Both the position numbers and the translations under genes were made by a program. Positions 33,113 through 41,888 of a stretch of DNA of 64,000 nt are shown piece after piece. The stretch comes from an uncultured Aquimarina sp. (GTDB taxonomy: Bacteria > Bacteroidota > Bacteroidia > Flavobacteriales > Flavobacteriaceae): NCBI RefSeq assembly GCF_947496855.1, contig NZ_CANMED010000003.1:596602-660601 (forward strand). The letters are read 5' to 3'. The notes beneath the pieces are model-generated. The model had not been told where the DNA came from, did not search any database, and saw nothing but the letters and a program-made list of their open reading frames with translations. Positions within the stretch are counted from its first letter, which is position 1. The number at the start of each line of letters is the position of its first letter.

Positions 33113-34420
33113 CTAAAGGTACTTTTCAAAATTTTTGACACGAATTGTCGCTCCTAAATCGTGTAATAAGTTATACAAACCGAAAAATGTTCTATTGATA
33201 TACAGGAAGTGTTTACTACCTCTATTACCATTCATTTTTCTAATTTCTGTGTCTTTAGAATATTTTTCACTCAATTCTGTTATTGCCCCCCAGAACTTTT
33301 CATCTGCAAAATCAAATGTATCCTTCTGAAAAGGAGTAGTAAAAAGACTGAGCATTTCATGGAACAACTCCGAGAAGAAAGTTCTTTCTTCAGGAGAATC
33401 ATCTTCTCGAAGTATTTCCAACTCAAACATTTTCAGGGCAAAAAATTCCGGATTTTCTATATTTTCTTTTTCAGCTAATTCGAAATAAGGCTTATAAAAC
33501 TCTAACGGAACTTTTTTAACACAACCGAAATCTATTGCTATTAAATTATCATCTTTATCAACTAAGAAATTACCAGGATGTGGATCTGCGTGGACTGCTT
33601 TAAGGATATGCATTTGATACATATAAAAATCCCAAAGGGCCTGTCCTACTTTATCAGCCTTTTCTTGATCTGTATTTTGTTTTGCAAATTCGCTTAGATG
33701 CACACCATCCATCCAGTCCATCGTAATAATACGTTTGCTGGACAATTCTTCATAATATTTAGGAAAATTAAGATTAGGAATTCTAGAACAAGCTCCAGTT
33801 ATTTCCTTACTTTGTTGCACTTCTAGTATATAATCTGTCTCTTCTAAGAGCTTTCCTTCTAATTCTTGAAAATACTTATCAGAATCTTTACCTTTTAAAT
33901 TAAACATTCTGATGGCGATGGGTTTTACCATCGCCAAATCAGAACTTATACTGTCTGCAACTCCAGGATATTGAATTTTCACAGCAAGTTTTTTCCCGTC
34001 TTTAGAAGCCTTATGTACCTGTCCGATACTGGCAGCATTAACAGATTGAGTTGCAAACGTATCATATAAATCTTCCGGATACTTTCCGTGATATTTTTTA
34101 AATGTTCTTCTAACTAATGGTGCAGACAATGGAGGAACGCTAAATTGTGCTAGAGAAAACTTCTCAACATATGCATTAGGTAGTATATTTTTCTCCATAG
34201 AAAGCATCTGCGCTACCTTTAGTGCACTACCTTTCAGGTTCTTCAATCCATCATAGATATCAGCAGCATTGTTTTCATTAAGCTGATCTCTAGTAGTCTT
34301 AGGATTAACGGCTTTTTTACTATAATACTTCAGATAATTTCCACCCACTTTCACACCGGTTTTCACCAATTCTGTTGTTCTTCCTAATTTTGTGGTTGGT
34401 ATTTTATCTATAGTCTTCAT
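33113..34420 (-). CDS. AarF/UbiB/ABC1-family atypical kinase
   Basis: A 435-residue protein of the ABC1 (UbiB/COQ8) family, linked to quinone and lipid homeostasis. Family marks: KxGQ-like LKGSALKVAQMLSM (about 62), the invariant lysine in KLAVKIQYPGV, AVHADPHPGNFLVD as catalytic loop, and IAIDFGCVKK as the metal-binding DFG. No transmembrane helix is obvious, unlike UbiB. It follows a TetR-like gene after 42 bases on the same strand, so it is probably controlled by that regulator. Confidence 0.9.
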   Translation of the reverse strand: MKTIDKIPTTKLGRTTELVKTGVKVGGNYLKYYSKKAVNPKTTRDQLNENNAADIYDGLKNLKGSALKVAQMLSMEKNILPNAYVEKFSLAQFSVPPLSAPLVRRTFKKYHGKYPEDLYDTFATQSVNAASIGQVHKASKDGKKLAVKIQYPGVADSISSDLAMVKPIAIRMFNLKGKDSDKYFQELEGKLLEETDYILEVQQSKEITGACSRIPNLNFPKYYEELSSKRIITMDWMDGVHLSEFAKQNTDQEKADKVGQALWDFYMYQMHILKAVHADPHPGNFLVDKDDNLIAIDFGCVKKVPLEFYKPYFELAEKENIENPEFFALKMFELEILREDDSPEERTFFSELFHEMLSLFTTPFQKDTFDFADEKFWGAITELSEKYSKDTEIRKMNGNRGSKHFLYINRTFFGLYNLLHDLGATIRVKNFEKYL

Positions 34421-34462
34421 TTTATATCTTTAAAATATTTATGATTTGATTATCTGTAATAA

Positions 34463-35128
34463 TTAGTTCCACATTGTTTTTTCTTTCCAAAGAAACTTTC
34501 CAAAATCCAAAACACTACTAAGTGGCGTATTGTCAAATAAATCAAAAATTGTATTCACCGATTTCTCTATTGCAATGTCCGTTTTTTCGAATCCAGCCGA
34601 TTCATCATCGATCCAAAATTTCAAAAGAAATAAAAACTGTAACCACGCACCTTCTGAGTAAATAGAAACTGGATTTTTAGCGATTCGAAACATTTTATCA
34701 TCATTATCAACTTCAATAAGTTCCTTCGCAAAGTCTTTTATATGTTTTCGAAGTCCCTTCAACTGACTCATATTTTTAAGAGGCATTTCATGATAGTTTA
34801 ATGCAAACAGTACATAACTACGATTTAGAGTTAATAACTCAAAAAACGTGTAAAAGAAAGTGAGCATTTTATCTTTACTAGATAATTTTTCAAATTCCTC
34901 ATTGCTATTCATTGCATCTATTGTAGTGCTAAAAAAAGTATTCCAAATTCTTTTATTTACACTATCTAAACTACCAAAGAATTCATAAAACTCTTCTTCT
35001 TTTATTTTAGATTCTTTACAGAATTTAAAAACTGACTTGGGATAAGAATCATGCTCTAAAACATAATTCATATACTTGGTAATAATATAGTGACTATCAA
35101 TTGTCTGTTTTTTTTTTGGAGAAGCCAT
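34463..35128 (-). CDS. TetR-like transcriptional regulator
   Basis: A 221-residue helical protein. The N-terminal 60 residues have the TetR HTH arrangement (YPKSVFKFCKESKIKEEEFY, then the FFGSLDSVNK helix), but more divergent than in typical TetR proteins. The remainder is an all-alpha ligand or dimer domain. It is the first gene of the unit with aarF. An inverted repeat GTTTCA-N7-TGAAAC at 35207-35225 in the 257-base gap toward htpG is a possible operator. Confidence 0.7.
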   Translation of the reverse strand: MASPKKKQTIDSHYIITKYMNYVLEHDSYPKSVFKFCKESKIKEEEFYEFFGSLDSVNKRIWNTFFSTTIDAMNSNEEFEKLSSKDKMLTFFYTFFELLTLNRSYVLFALNYHEMPLKNMSQLKGLRKHIKDFAKELIEVDNDDKMFRIAKNPVSIYSEGAWLQFLFLLKFWIDDESAGFEKTDIAIEKSVNTIFDLFDNTPLSSVLDFGKFLWKEKTMWN

Positions 35129-35300
35129 AATTCTTAATTTATGTTGTAAAGATAACGATTGTTTAACTTTTTTATAAAAAACCTAAACAAAAAATTTGTT
35201 AAAGTTGTTTCAGAAAAAATGAAACTTAATTTCTTCGTTTTATAATAGACGAAACAGTGATAATATCCTTACGTTTTATAAATCTACCTATTACTTCTGT

Positions 35301-35313
35301 GTCAGTTTGTCAG
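35301..35313 (+). promoter_or_regulatory. GTCAG direct repeat upstream of htpG
   Basis: GTCAG-TTT-GTCAG lies 73 bases before the htpG start, ahead of a T-rich TTTTTTTTG stretch (35331-35339). It may be a heat-shock control site, but I cannot assign a regulator. Confidence 0.3.
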
Positions 35314-35385
35314 CAATGTAGAATTGGTATTTTTTTTGACTATAAAGATTTTATAAGAGATAATTAAAATTAAAACATAAATAAA

Positions 35386-37272
35386 ATGGCAACAGGAAGT
35401 ATTAATGTATCAGTAGAAAACATTTTTCCTTTGATTAAAAAATTCTTGTATTCTGATCATGAGATCTTTTTACGAGAGTTAATATCTAACGCAACAGATG
35501 CGACTCTAAAACTAAAACATTTAACTAATATTGGTGAAGCTAATGTAGAATATGGCGATCCTAAGATTGAAGTTAAAATTGACAAAGAAAACAAGTTACT
35601 ACACATTATCGATCAAGGAATCGGTATGACAGCAGAAGAGGTTGAAAAATATATCAACCAGGTCGCTTTTTCTGGTGCTGAAGAATTCTTAGAAAAATAT
35701 AAAGACAGCGCAAAAGATTCTGGAATCATAGGGCATTTTGGTCTAGGATTCTACTCAGCATTTATGGTCGCTACTAAAGTAGAGATTATTTCTAAATCGT
35801 ATACAGATGCACCAGCTGCACATTGGATATGTGATGGTTCTCCTACATATACAATAGAAGCTCACGATAAAACAGAAAGAGGAACAGAGATCATCCTACA
35901 TATTGGGGACGATGACACAGAATTTCTGGAAGAAAGTAGAATTAATGAATTATTGGTAAAATACAATAAGTTTATGCCTGTTTCGATTAAATTCGGAACT
36001 AAAACAGAAACATTACCGAAACCAGAAGGAGCAAAAGAAGAAGATCCTGCACCAACTCAGGAGGTAGAGAACATTATTAATAATCCTAATCCAGCCTGGA
36101 CTAAACAACCTGCTGATCTACAAGATGAAGATTACAAAGGTTTTTATAGAGAATTGTATCCAATGCAGTTCGAAGAACCTTTGTTTAATATTCACCTTAA
36201 TGTAGATTACCCGTTTAACCTAACGGGGATTTTATACTTCCCTAAGCTTGGTCAGGATATAAATACGCAGAAGGATAGAATTCAATTATATCAAAATCAG
36301 GTTTTCGTAACGGATAATGTAGAAGGTATTGTTCCTGAATTTTTAACAATGCTTCGTGGTGTGATTGATTCTCCGGACATTCCATTAAATGTTTCCAGAT
36401 CATACTTACAAGCTGATGGTGCTGTAAAGAAAATTTCTAGTTATATCACGCGTAAAGTGGCAGATAAACTAAGCTCTTTATTCAAAAATGATAGAGAAGA
36501 TTTTGAAAAGAAATGGAATGATATTAAAGTAGTGATTGAATATGGAATGCTCTCGGAAGACAAATTCTTTGAGAAAGCTGATAAATTTGCTTTGTATCCT
36601 ACTGTTGATGAAACCTTTTTTACTTTTGAAGAGTTACATGAAAAGATCAAAGAAAATCAAACAGATAAAGATAATAAACTAGTTATCTTGTATGCTTCTG
36701 ACAAAGATGAGCAGCACGCTTATATATCTGCGGCAAAAGACAAAGGATACGAAGTATTATTACTAGATTCACCTATTGTTTCACATCTGATCCAAAAATT
36801 AGAAACTAGTAAGGAAAATATTTCTTTTGTTCGTGTTGATGGTGATCACATTGATAACCTGATTAAAAAAGATGAGGAAACTATTTCTAAATTATCTGAT
36901 GAAGAAAAAGACAGCCTGAAAGCTGATCTGGAAAAAGTTATTCCTGCTGCAAAGTACACTGTACAGATGGAAGCTATGGATAGCAATGCTTCTCCATTTA
37001 TGATTACACAACCAGAGTTTATGCGTCGTATGAAAGAGATGCAACAGACTGGCGGTGGCGGAATGAACATGTTTGGTAATATGCCCGAAATGTACAATCT
37101 GATTGTAAATACAAATCACGAGTTGATTGGTCAAATTAAAGATACTAAAACAGATAAGAAGAAAGAGCGTTTGATTAAGCAATCACTGGATTTAGCAAGA
37201 CTTTCTCAAAATCTATTAAAAGGTGAAGAATTGACTGAATTTGTTAAACGTAGTTTCGAAATGATAAAATAA
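35386..37272 (+). CDS. htpG: Molecular chaperone HtpG (Hsp90)
   Basis: A 628-residue dimeric ATP-dependent chaperone. The GHKL ATPase domain has FLRELISNATDATLKL (Asn/Asp of the N box), IIDQGIGMTAEEVEKYI (G1) and IGHFGLGFYSAFMVA (lid/G2). The middle domain carries the catalytic Arg in LNVSRSYLQADGAVKKI. A short charged linker (EDPAPTQEVEN) lies near residue 225. The length is typical for bacteria. It is a single-gene unit with a terminator 37 bases downstream. Confidence 0.95.
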   Translation: MATGSINVSVENIFPLIKKFLYSDHEIFLRELISNATDATLKLKHLTNIGEANVEYGDPKIEVKIDKENKLLHIIDQGIGMTAEEVEKYINQVAFSGAEEFLEKYKDSAKDSGIIGHFGLGFYSAFMVATKVEIISKSYTDAPAAHWICDGSPTYTIEAHDKTERGTEIILHIGDDDTEFLEESRINELLVKYNKFMPVSIKFGTKTETLPKPEGAKEEDPAPTQEVENIINNPNPAWTKQPADLQDEDYKGFYRELYPMQFEEPLFNIHLNVDYPFNLTGILYFPKLGQDINTQKDRIQLYQNQVFVTDNVEGIVPEFLTMLRGVIDSPDIPLNVSRSYLQADGAVKKISSYITRKVADKLSSLFKNDREDFEKKWNDIKVVIEYGMLSEDKFFEKADKFALYPTVDETFFTFEELHEKIKENQTDKDNKLVILYASDKDEQHAYISAAKDKGYEVLLLDSPIVSHLIQKLETSKENISFVRVDGDHIDNLIKKDEETISKLSDEEKDSLKADLEKVIPAAKYTVQMEAMDSNASPFMITQPEFMRRMKEMQQTGGGGMNMFGNMPEMYNLIVNTNHELIGQIKDTKTDKKKERLIKQSLDLARLSQNLLKGEELTEFVKRSFEMIK

Positions 37273-37308
37273 AAGTTAGCAATTAGATCGCTAATGCTAT
37301 TAGATTTT

Positions 37309-37347
37309 AAACCGCTTCACTGTTAGATTCAGTTGGAGCGGTTTTTT
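37309..37347 (+). terminator. Terminator of htpG
   Basis: AAACCGCTTCACTG (37309-37322) pairs imperfectly with CAGTTGGAGCGGTTT, followed by a T run (TTTTTTATTT). Confidence 0.75.
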
Positions 37348-37417
37348 ATTTCTGGCCTATGTATTACATATTTTATTATTTTTACAATATTGCTTTTCTA
37401 TCTAGATAATAAGACAA

Positions 37418-38404
37418 ATGAAAAATATAATCTTTCTTTTCGTACTAACACTATTACTTTGCTTTAAAGCGAATGGACAAGAAATTGTTTCTGGATATTT
37501 ACATTTAGAAAAGCCCGAGAAATGGGAAGAAAAAGTGAATCTAAGCAGAGTACAATTAAACGACGGTACAGCTAATGGACATACTTATATACCTGTTGCT
37601 TCTTCGGTTATTACTAAAGAAGGGTATTTTTCGTTTGATCAAAAATGGTTTGATAACAAAGACCAAATATATAAAGTTCATATTAATCCAATTAAATCAG
37701 TATCAAGACATACAGATATACCTAAAAACTCTAAATTATTCATTTTATCAAATAATGATTCCATCTCCTTTGAAAAAGGAACCTCACTATTTGATACTTA
37801 TACAACCAATAATAAAGCTAATGAAGAATGGCAACAACTAAAAAAATTCGAATCTAAATTTGAAAATTTGCATGACGATTTTGATACCGAAAAATATTTA
37901 ATTAGAACTAAAGGATATGTAAAAGATTCTTTGCAAATTCTTCTCGTAAAATTGATAAGTATCAAAAAACTAGATGACAAAAAATTACTAGAAAAAGATA
38001 TTAAAGAGAATACTGCTTATTATGCCAGCTTACTAAAAGAACTAAAATCAAGTGAAATTGACCCTGCTTTATTCTTATATCTAGAAAATAAACTTTCTTT
38101 GATTTATATAGAAAATACCGATAAAAAATATTCACTTAGTATAGTATTAAATAGTATCGCCGGATTGGTTATCCTATTTCTTGTTTTTTTAATTTTCAGA
38201 AAACAAAAAAATCGTCAAAATGATAACTTGGTTTCTTTAAGTAAACAAGAAAATACTATTAAAGAATTAATAATTTCCGGAAAAAGTAACAAAGAAATTG
38301 CCAACGAGTTGTTTATTAGCATCAACACTGTAAAAACACATATATCTAACATTTACAGCAAATTAAATATCACAAACCGAAAAGAATTATTGCTAAAAAA
38401 ATAA
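37418..38404 (+). CDS. Membrane-tethered LuxR-type transcriptional regulator
   Basis: A 328-residue protein with an export signal (KNIIFLFVLTLLLCFKANGQ), an extracytoplasmic region (about 21-235) that resembles the DUF4369-type beta domain at its start, one transmembrane helix (about 240-260, VLNSIAGLVILFLVFLIF) and a C-terminal LuxR/GerE HTH on the cytoplasmic side (KELIISGKSNKEIANELFIS, INTVKTHISNIYSKL). It would bind DNA from the membrane in response to an external cue. No sensor kinase or receiver domain is present. Neighbours do not reveal the target. Confidence 0.85.
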   Translation: MKNIIFLFVLTLLLCFKANGQEIVSGYLHLEKPEKWEEKVNLSRVQLNDGTANGHTYIPVASSVITKEGYFSFDQKWFDNKDQIYKVHINPIKSVSRHTDIPKNSKLFILSNNDSISFEKGTSLFDTYTTNNKANEEWQQLKKFESKFENLHDDFDTEKYLIRTKGYVKDSLQILLVKLISIKKLDDKKLLEKDIKENTAYYASLLKELKSSEIDPALFLYLENKLSLIYIENTDKKYSLSIVLNSIAGLVILFLVFLIFRKQKNRQNDNLVSLSKQENTIKELIISGKSNKEIANELFISINTVKTHISNIYSKLNITNRKELLLKK

Positions 38405-38502
38405 AATCATACCGGTACTAGTACTTTATTACAACTTCTAACCTGCCACTTTTTTTAATTTTTACGCGTCATTTGATTACCTAAAAAAGGCAATCAATAC
38501 AA

Positions 38503-41500
38503 ATGAATATAGCTCTTTTCAAAAATTGGAATCTTATACTAGGATGGTTCGTATTTCTTATTTCTCTTCTAGTTTATATTAATACAGTTGAACCTACCAA
38601 TAGTTTTTGGGATGTAGGTGAATATATTTCAGCATCCTCAAAATTACAAATCGGACATCCTCCTGGCGCTCCATTGTTTCAAATGATAGGTGCTTTTGCT
38701 TCCAATTTTGCCACACATCCAGAACAGATTGCATATACATTGAATATAACATCAGGAATTGCAAGTGCATTTACCATACTCTTTATGTTTTGGTCAATTA
38801 CCATTTTACTGACTAATTTGGTAAAAGCAAAATCAAATCTTACAAAAAGTACTTGCATAACCATATTAGGAAGTGGAGTTACAGGCTCCTTAGCTTTTGC
38901 TTTTACGGATAGTTTTTGGTTTAACGCAGTAGAGGCGGAAGTATATGCAATGGCAACTTGTATTCTATCAGTGTTATTTTACTTGGGGTTATTATGGCAA
39001 CGAGATATGAATCGACCACAAGGAAATAAATGGATTATCTTAATTTCCTTTATCATTGGACTCTCTTTTGGCATCCACTTTATGGGACTATTATCCATTC
39101 CAGCAATAGGGTTATTGTATTATTTCAAAAATTATAAAATCATAACATTCAATAATTTCATAATTGCCAATCTTATTGTGATTGCGGTGTTATTGTTTAT
39201 TTTCAAAATGCTACTACCTTATACGCTAACATATTTTGGGAGTTCCGAAATCTTTTTTGTCAATTCAATCGGATTACCTTTCCACTCAGGAACTATTGTT
39301 GCTGGTATAAGCTTAATAATTTGTTTTTACCTAGGGTTAAAATACACTAGAAAAAAACTCTATCCATTAATCCATACTTCCTTGCTTTGTATTATTTTCA
39401 TTTTAGTCGGGTTTTCTAGCTGGTTAATGATTCCGATTAGAGCAAACGCTGGTACCGTGATTAACGAAAATAACCCAAATAATGCCAGAGAGTTATTAGC
39501 ATATTATAATCTAGAACAATACCCAAAAACGCATTTGTTTTATGGTCCTCAATTCACTGAAATCTACGGTAACTTAGATAAGAATGAGCCATACTTAGAT
39601 GACAAACCAAAATACGAAAAAGACCTAAACACGGGAAAATATGTAATTGTTAATGATTGGAAAAATGCTAAACAGAATTTAGATAACAATCATAAAACTT
39701 TATTACCAAGAATGTGGAGTACAGAACATATCAGTAATTATATGTTATTTAGTGGACCGCTAAAATTCTCTATAAAAACCGAATATCAAGATGAAAAAGA
39801 ACTTATAGATACTGTTATTGATTTTAGAAAACAATATGCTGCAGATGCATTAGACTACAGTGATTATCATAAATTCCTAGAATCATTTGGTCAATTTTTG
39901 GATATCGAACCACCTTCATTTTGGAATAATGTGTCTTATTTGTTTCAGTATCAAATTAATTATATGTATTGGCGATATTTTATGTGGAACTTTGTTGGCA
40001 GACAAGATGATGTTCAAGGGAAGTTATCTTCTTTACATGGTAATTGGCTTAGTGGAATTTCATTTATTGATAAACATCGCCTTGGGTCACAAGATAATTT
40101 ACCATCAGATGCAACTAAAAATAAAGCTAGAAATACGTATTTCTTCATTCCTCTCATTTTAGGCTTGATTGGATTAGTTTTCCAATTGAAGCATGATAAA
40201 AAGAATTTCTGGGTATTGTTTATATTCTTTTTGTTTACAGGATTATCGTTAAAAATATATCTTAATGAGAGACCTTTTGAACCCAGAGAAAGAGATTATG
40301 CTCTAGTAGGTTCATTTTATGTATTTGCCATTTGGATTGCATTTGGAGTATATGCACTTTTCGATATACTAAAAAGTAAAATAAACGCTAAAAAAGCTGC
40401 GTACATAACAATTCTCATTTCATTACTTGCAGTACCTTCCTTATTGATTGCTCAAAACTGGGACGATCATGATCGATCCAATCGATATACTGCTCAATCA
40501 TCTGCAAAAACATATCTATCCTCTTGTCAGAAAGATGCAATTCTATTTTCTATAGGTGATAATGATAGTTTTCCCTTATGGTATGTACAAGAAATAGAAG
40601 GGTATCGAACAGATATACGAATTCTTATCACCAATTTATTAGCGACAGATTGGTACATCGATCAAATGAAAAAAGCTGCGTATAAAGGAAAACCTGTGGC
40701 TTCTCAATTAGAACACTCATTTTATACCTACGGGAATAATGATGCCGTATTCTACAAAGAGGTAACAAAAGATACTATGCTCATCAAAAACTGGATGCGC
40801 TGGATTACATCCGATGATGATAGAACTAAAGGAGAACTTATGAACGGAAAAGTAGTTTCTACGTTTCCGACAAAAAACATTCGAATACCTGTTAATAAGG
40901 AAGCTGTATTAAAAAACGGAATAGTGTCTGAAAAAGATGCGGATAACATTGTGCCTTATATAGATATTCATCTAAAAGGTAATTACATCCCTAAACACAG
41001 ACTGGTGATGTTAGATATTATTGCTAATAATAATTGGGAACGCCCTATTTACTTTACTGGAGGTAGTTTTGGAGATGATGACTATATCTGGATGAAAGAT
41101 TATCTGCAATTAGACGGAATGACGTATAAACTTGTTCCTATCAAAACTAAGATGAATCCAAACAACCCTTATCAATTAGGAAGAGTCGACGCCGATGTGA
41201 TGTATAAAAATGTCAAAGAATGGGACTGGGGAAATGGAGACAGCACAGGAATCTATCATGATACAGAAACCAGAAAAAACGGAATATCCTATAGGACGAA
41301 TCTTGGCAGGCTGGCCAATCAGTTAATCAAAGAAAATCAGCTACTTAAAGCTGAAGAAATCCTGGATTTGGGGATAGAAAAAATGCCTTTGGATATCTAT
41401 GAATACTATACTCCTCTACACTCTTTTGTAGGCAGCTATTATCAAATAGATAAAAAAGAAAAAGCAAGATCTTTATGGACGCAATTAGCTAAAAAATATC

Positions 41501-41778
41501 AGGAGCAATTACACTACTTTTCAAACTTATCTTATGAAAGGCAATTAGAACATTTTGAGAGTATTATGGATAACGTAACGTATTATCGGGACCTTGTAGA
41601 TACTCTAGTTGAAAATCAGGATACGGATCTTATTGATAAAGAAATTGATACATTTAATAAGTACATCAATTTGTTTCCAAGGTTTTTTGACCGACAAACC
41701 AGACCTCAACCTGATATCCATGTTGAAGATACAGAAAATCTACTTAAAGAATTGAAATCAGAGCAGGAAATTGAGTAG
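38503..41778 (+). CDS. DUF2723 membrane protein (O-mannosyltransferase-like GT-C fold)
   Basis: A 1091-residue protein with about 11 membrane helices in the first 670 residues and a large C-terminal soluble part with TPR-like helices at the end. The N-terminal loop TVEPTNSFWDVGEYISAS bears the Asp/Glu typical of GT-C glycosyltransferases, followed by LQIGHPPGAPLFQ. FEPRERDYALVGSFYVFAIW is another conserved stretch of DUF2723. The family resembles lipid-linked sugar transferases (PMT/ArnT type) and may glycosylate exported proteins; this is inference from fold. Confidence 0.88.
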   Translation: MNIALFKNWNLILGWFVFLISLLVYINTVEPTNSFWDVGEYISASSKLQIGHPPGAPLFQMIGAFASNFATHPEQIAYTLNITSGIASAFTILFMFWSITILLTNLVKAKSNLTKSTCITILGSGVTGSLAFAFTDSFWFNAVEAEVYAMATCILSVLFYLGLLWQRDMNRPQGNKWIILISFIIGLSFGIHFMGLLSIPAIGLLYYFKNYKIITFNNFIIANLIVIAVLLFIFKMLLPYTLTYFGSSEIFFVNSIGLPFHSGTIVAGISLIICFYLGLKYTRKKLYPLIHTSLLCIIFILVGFSSWLMIPIRANAGTVINENNPNNARELLAYYNLEQYPKTHLFYGPQFTEIYGNLDKNEPYLDDKPKYEKDLNTGKYVIVNDWKNAKQNLDNNHKTLLPRMWSTEHISNYMLFSGPLKFSIKTEYQDEKELIDTVIDFRKQYAADALDYSDYHKFLESFGQFLDIEPPSFWNNVSYLFQYQINYMYWRYFMWNFVGRQDDVQGKLSSLHGNWLSGISFIDKHRLGSQDNLPSDATKNKARNTYFFIPLILGLIGLVFQLKHDKKNFWVLFIFFLFTGLSLKIYLNERPFEPRERDYALVGSFYVFAIWIAFGVYALFDILKSKINAKKAAYITILISLLAVPSLLIAQNWDDHDRSNRYTAQSSAKTYLSSCQKDAILFSIGDNDSFPLWYVQEIEGYRTDIRILITNLLATDWYIDQMKKAAYKGKPVASQLEHSFYTYGNNDAVFYKEVTKDTMLIKNWMRWITSDDDRTKGELMNGKVVSTFPTKNIRIPVNKEAVLKNGIVSEKDADNIVPYIDIHLKGNYIPKHRLVMLDIIANNNWERPIYFTGGSFGDDDYIWMKDYLQLDGMTYKLVPIKTKMNPNNPYQLGRVDADVMYKNVKEWDWGNGDSTGIYHDTETRKNGISYRTNLGRLANQLIKENQLLKAEEILDLGIEKMPLDIYEYYTPLHSFVGSYYQIDKKEKARSLWTQLAKKYQEQLHYFSNLSYERQLEHFESIMDNVTYYRDLVDTLVENQDTDLIDKEIDTFNKYINLFPRFFDRQTRPQPDIHVEDTENLLKELKSEQEIE

Positions 41779-41797
41779 TGAAAATATTGTAAAGTAA

Positions 41798-41832
41798 AAA
41801 ACCTCCTGACCCAAGTTTTCAGGAGGTTTTTA
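41798..41832. terminator. Bidirectional terminator
   Basis: AAAACCTCCTGA (41798-41809) pairs with TCAGGAGGTTTT (41819-41830) between the converging DUF2723 and S9 peptidase genes. Confidence 0.85.
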
Positions 41833-41888
41833 CTACATTCTAAAAAAGGAAATGGAACTCGCTTTTCTACGAGATAAGTCTCACTTAA

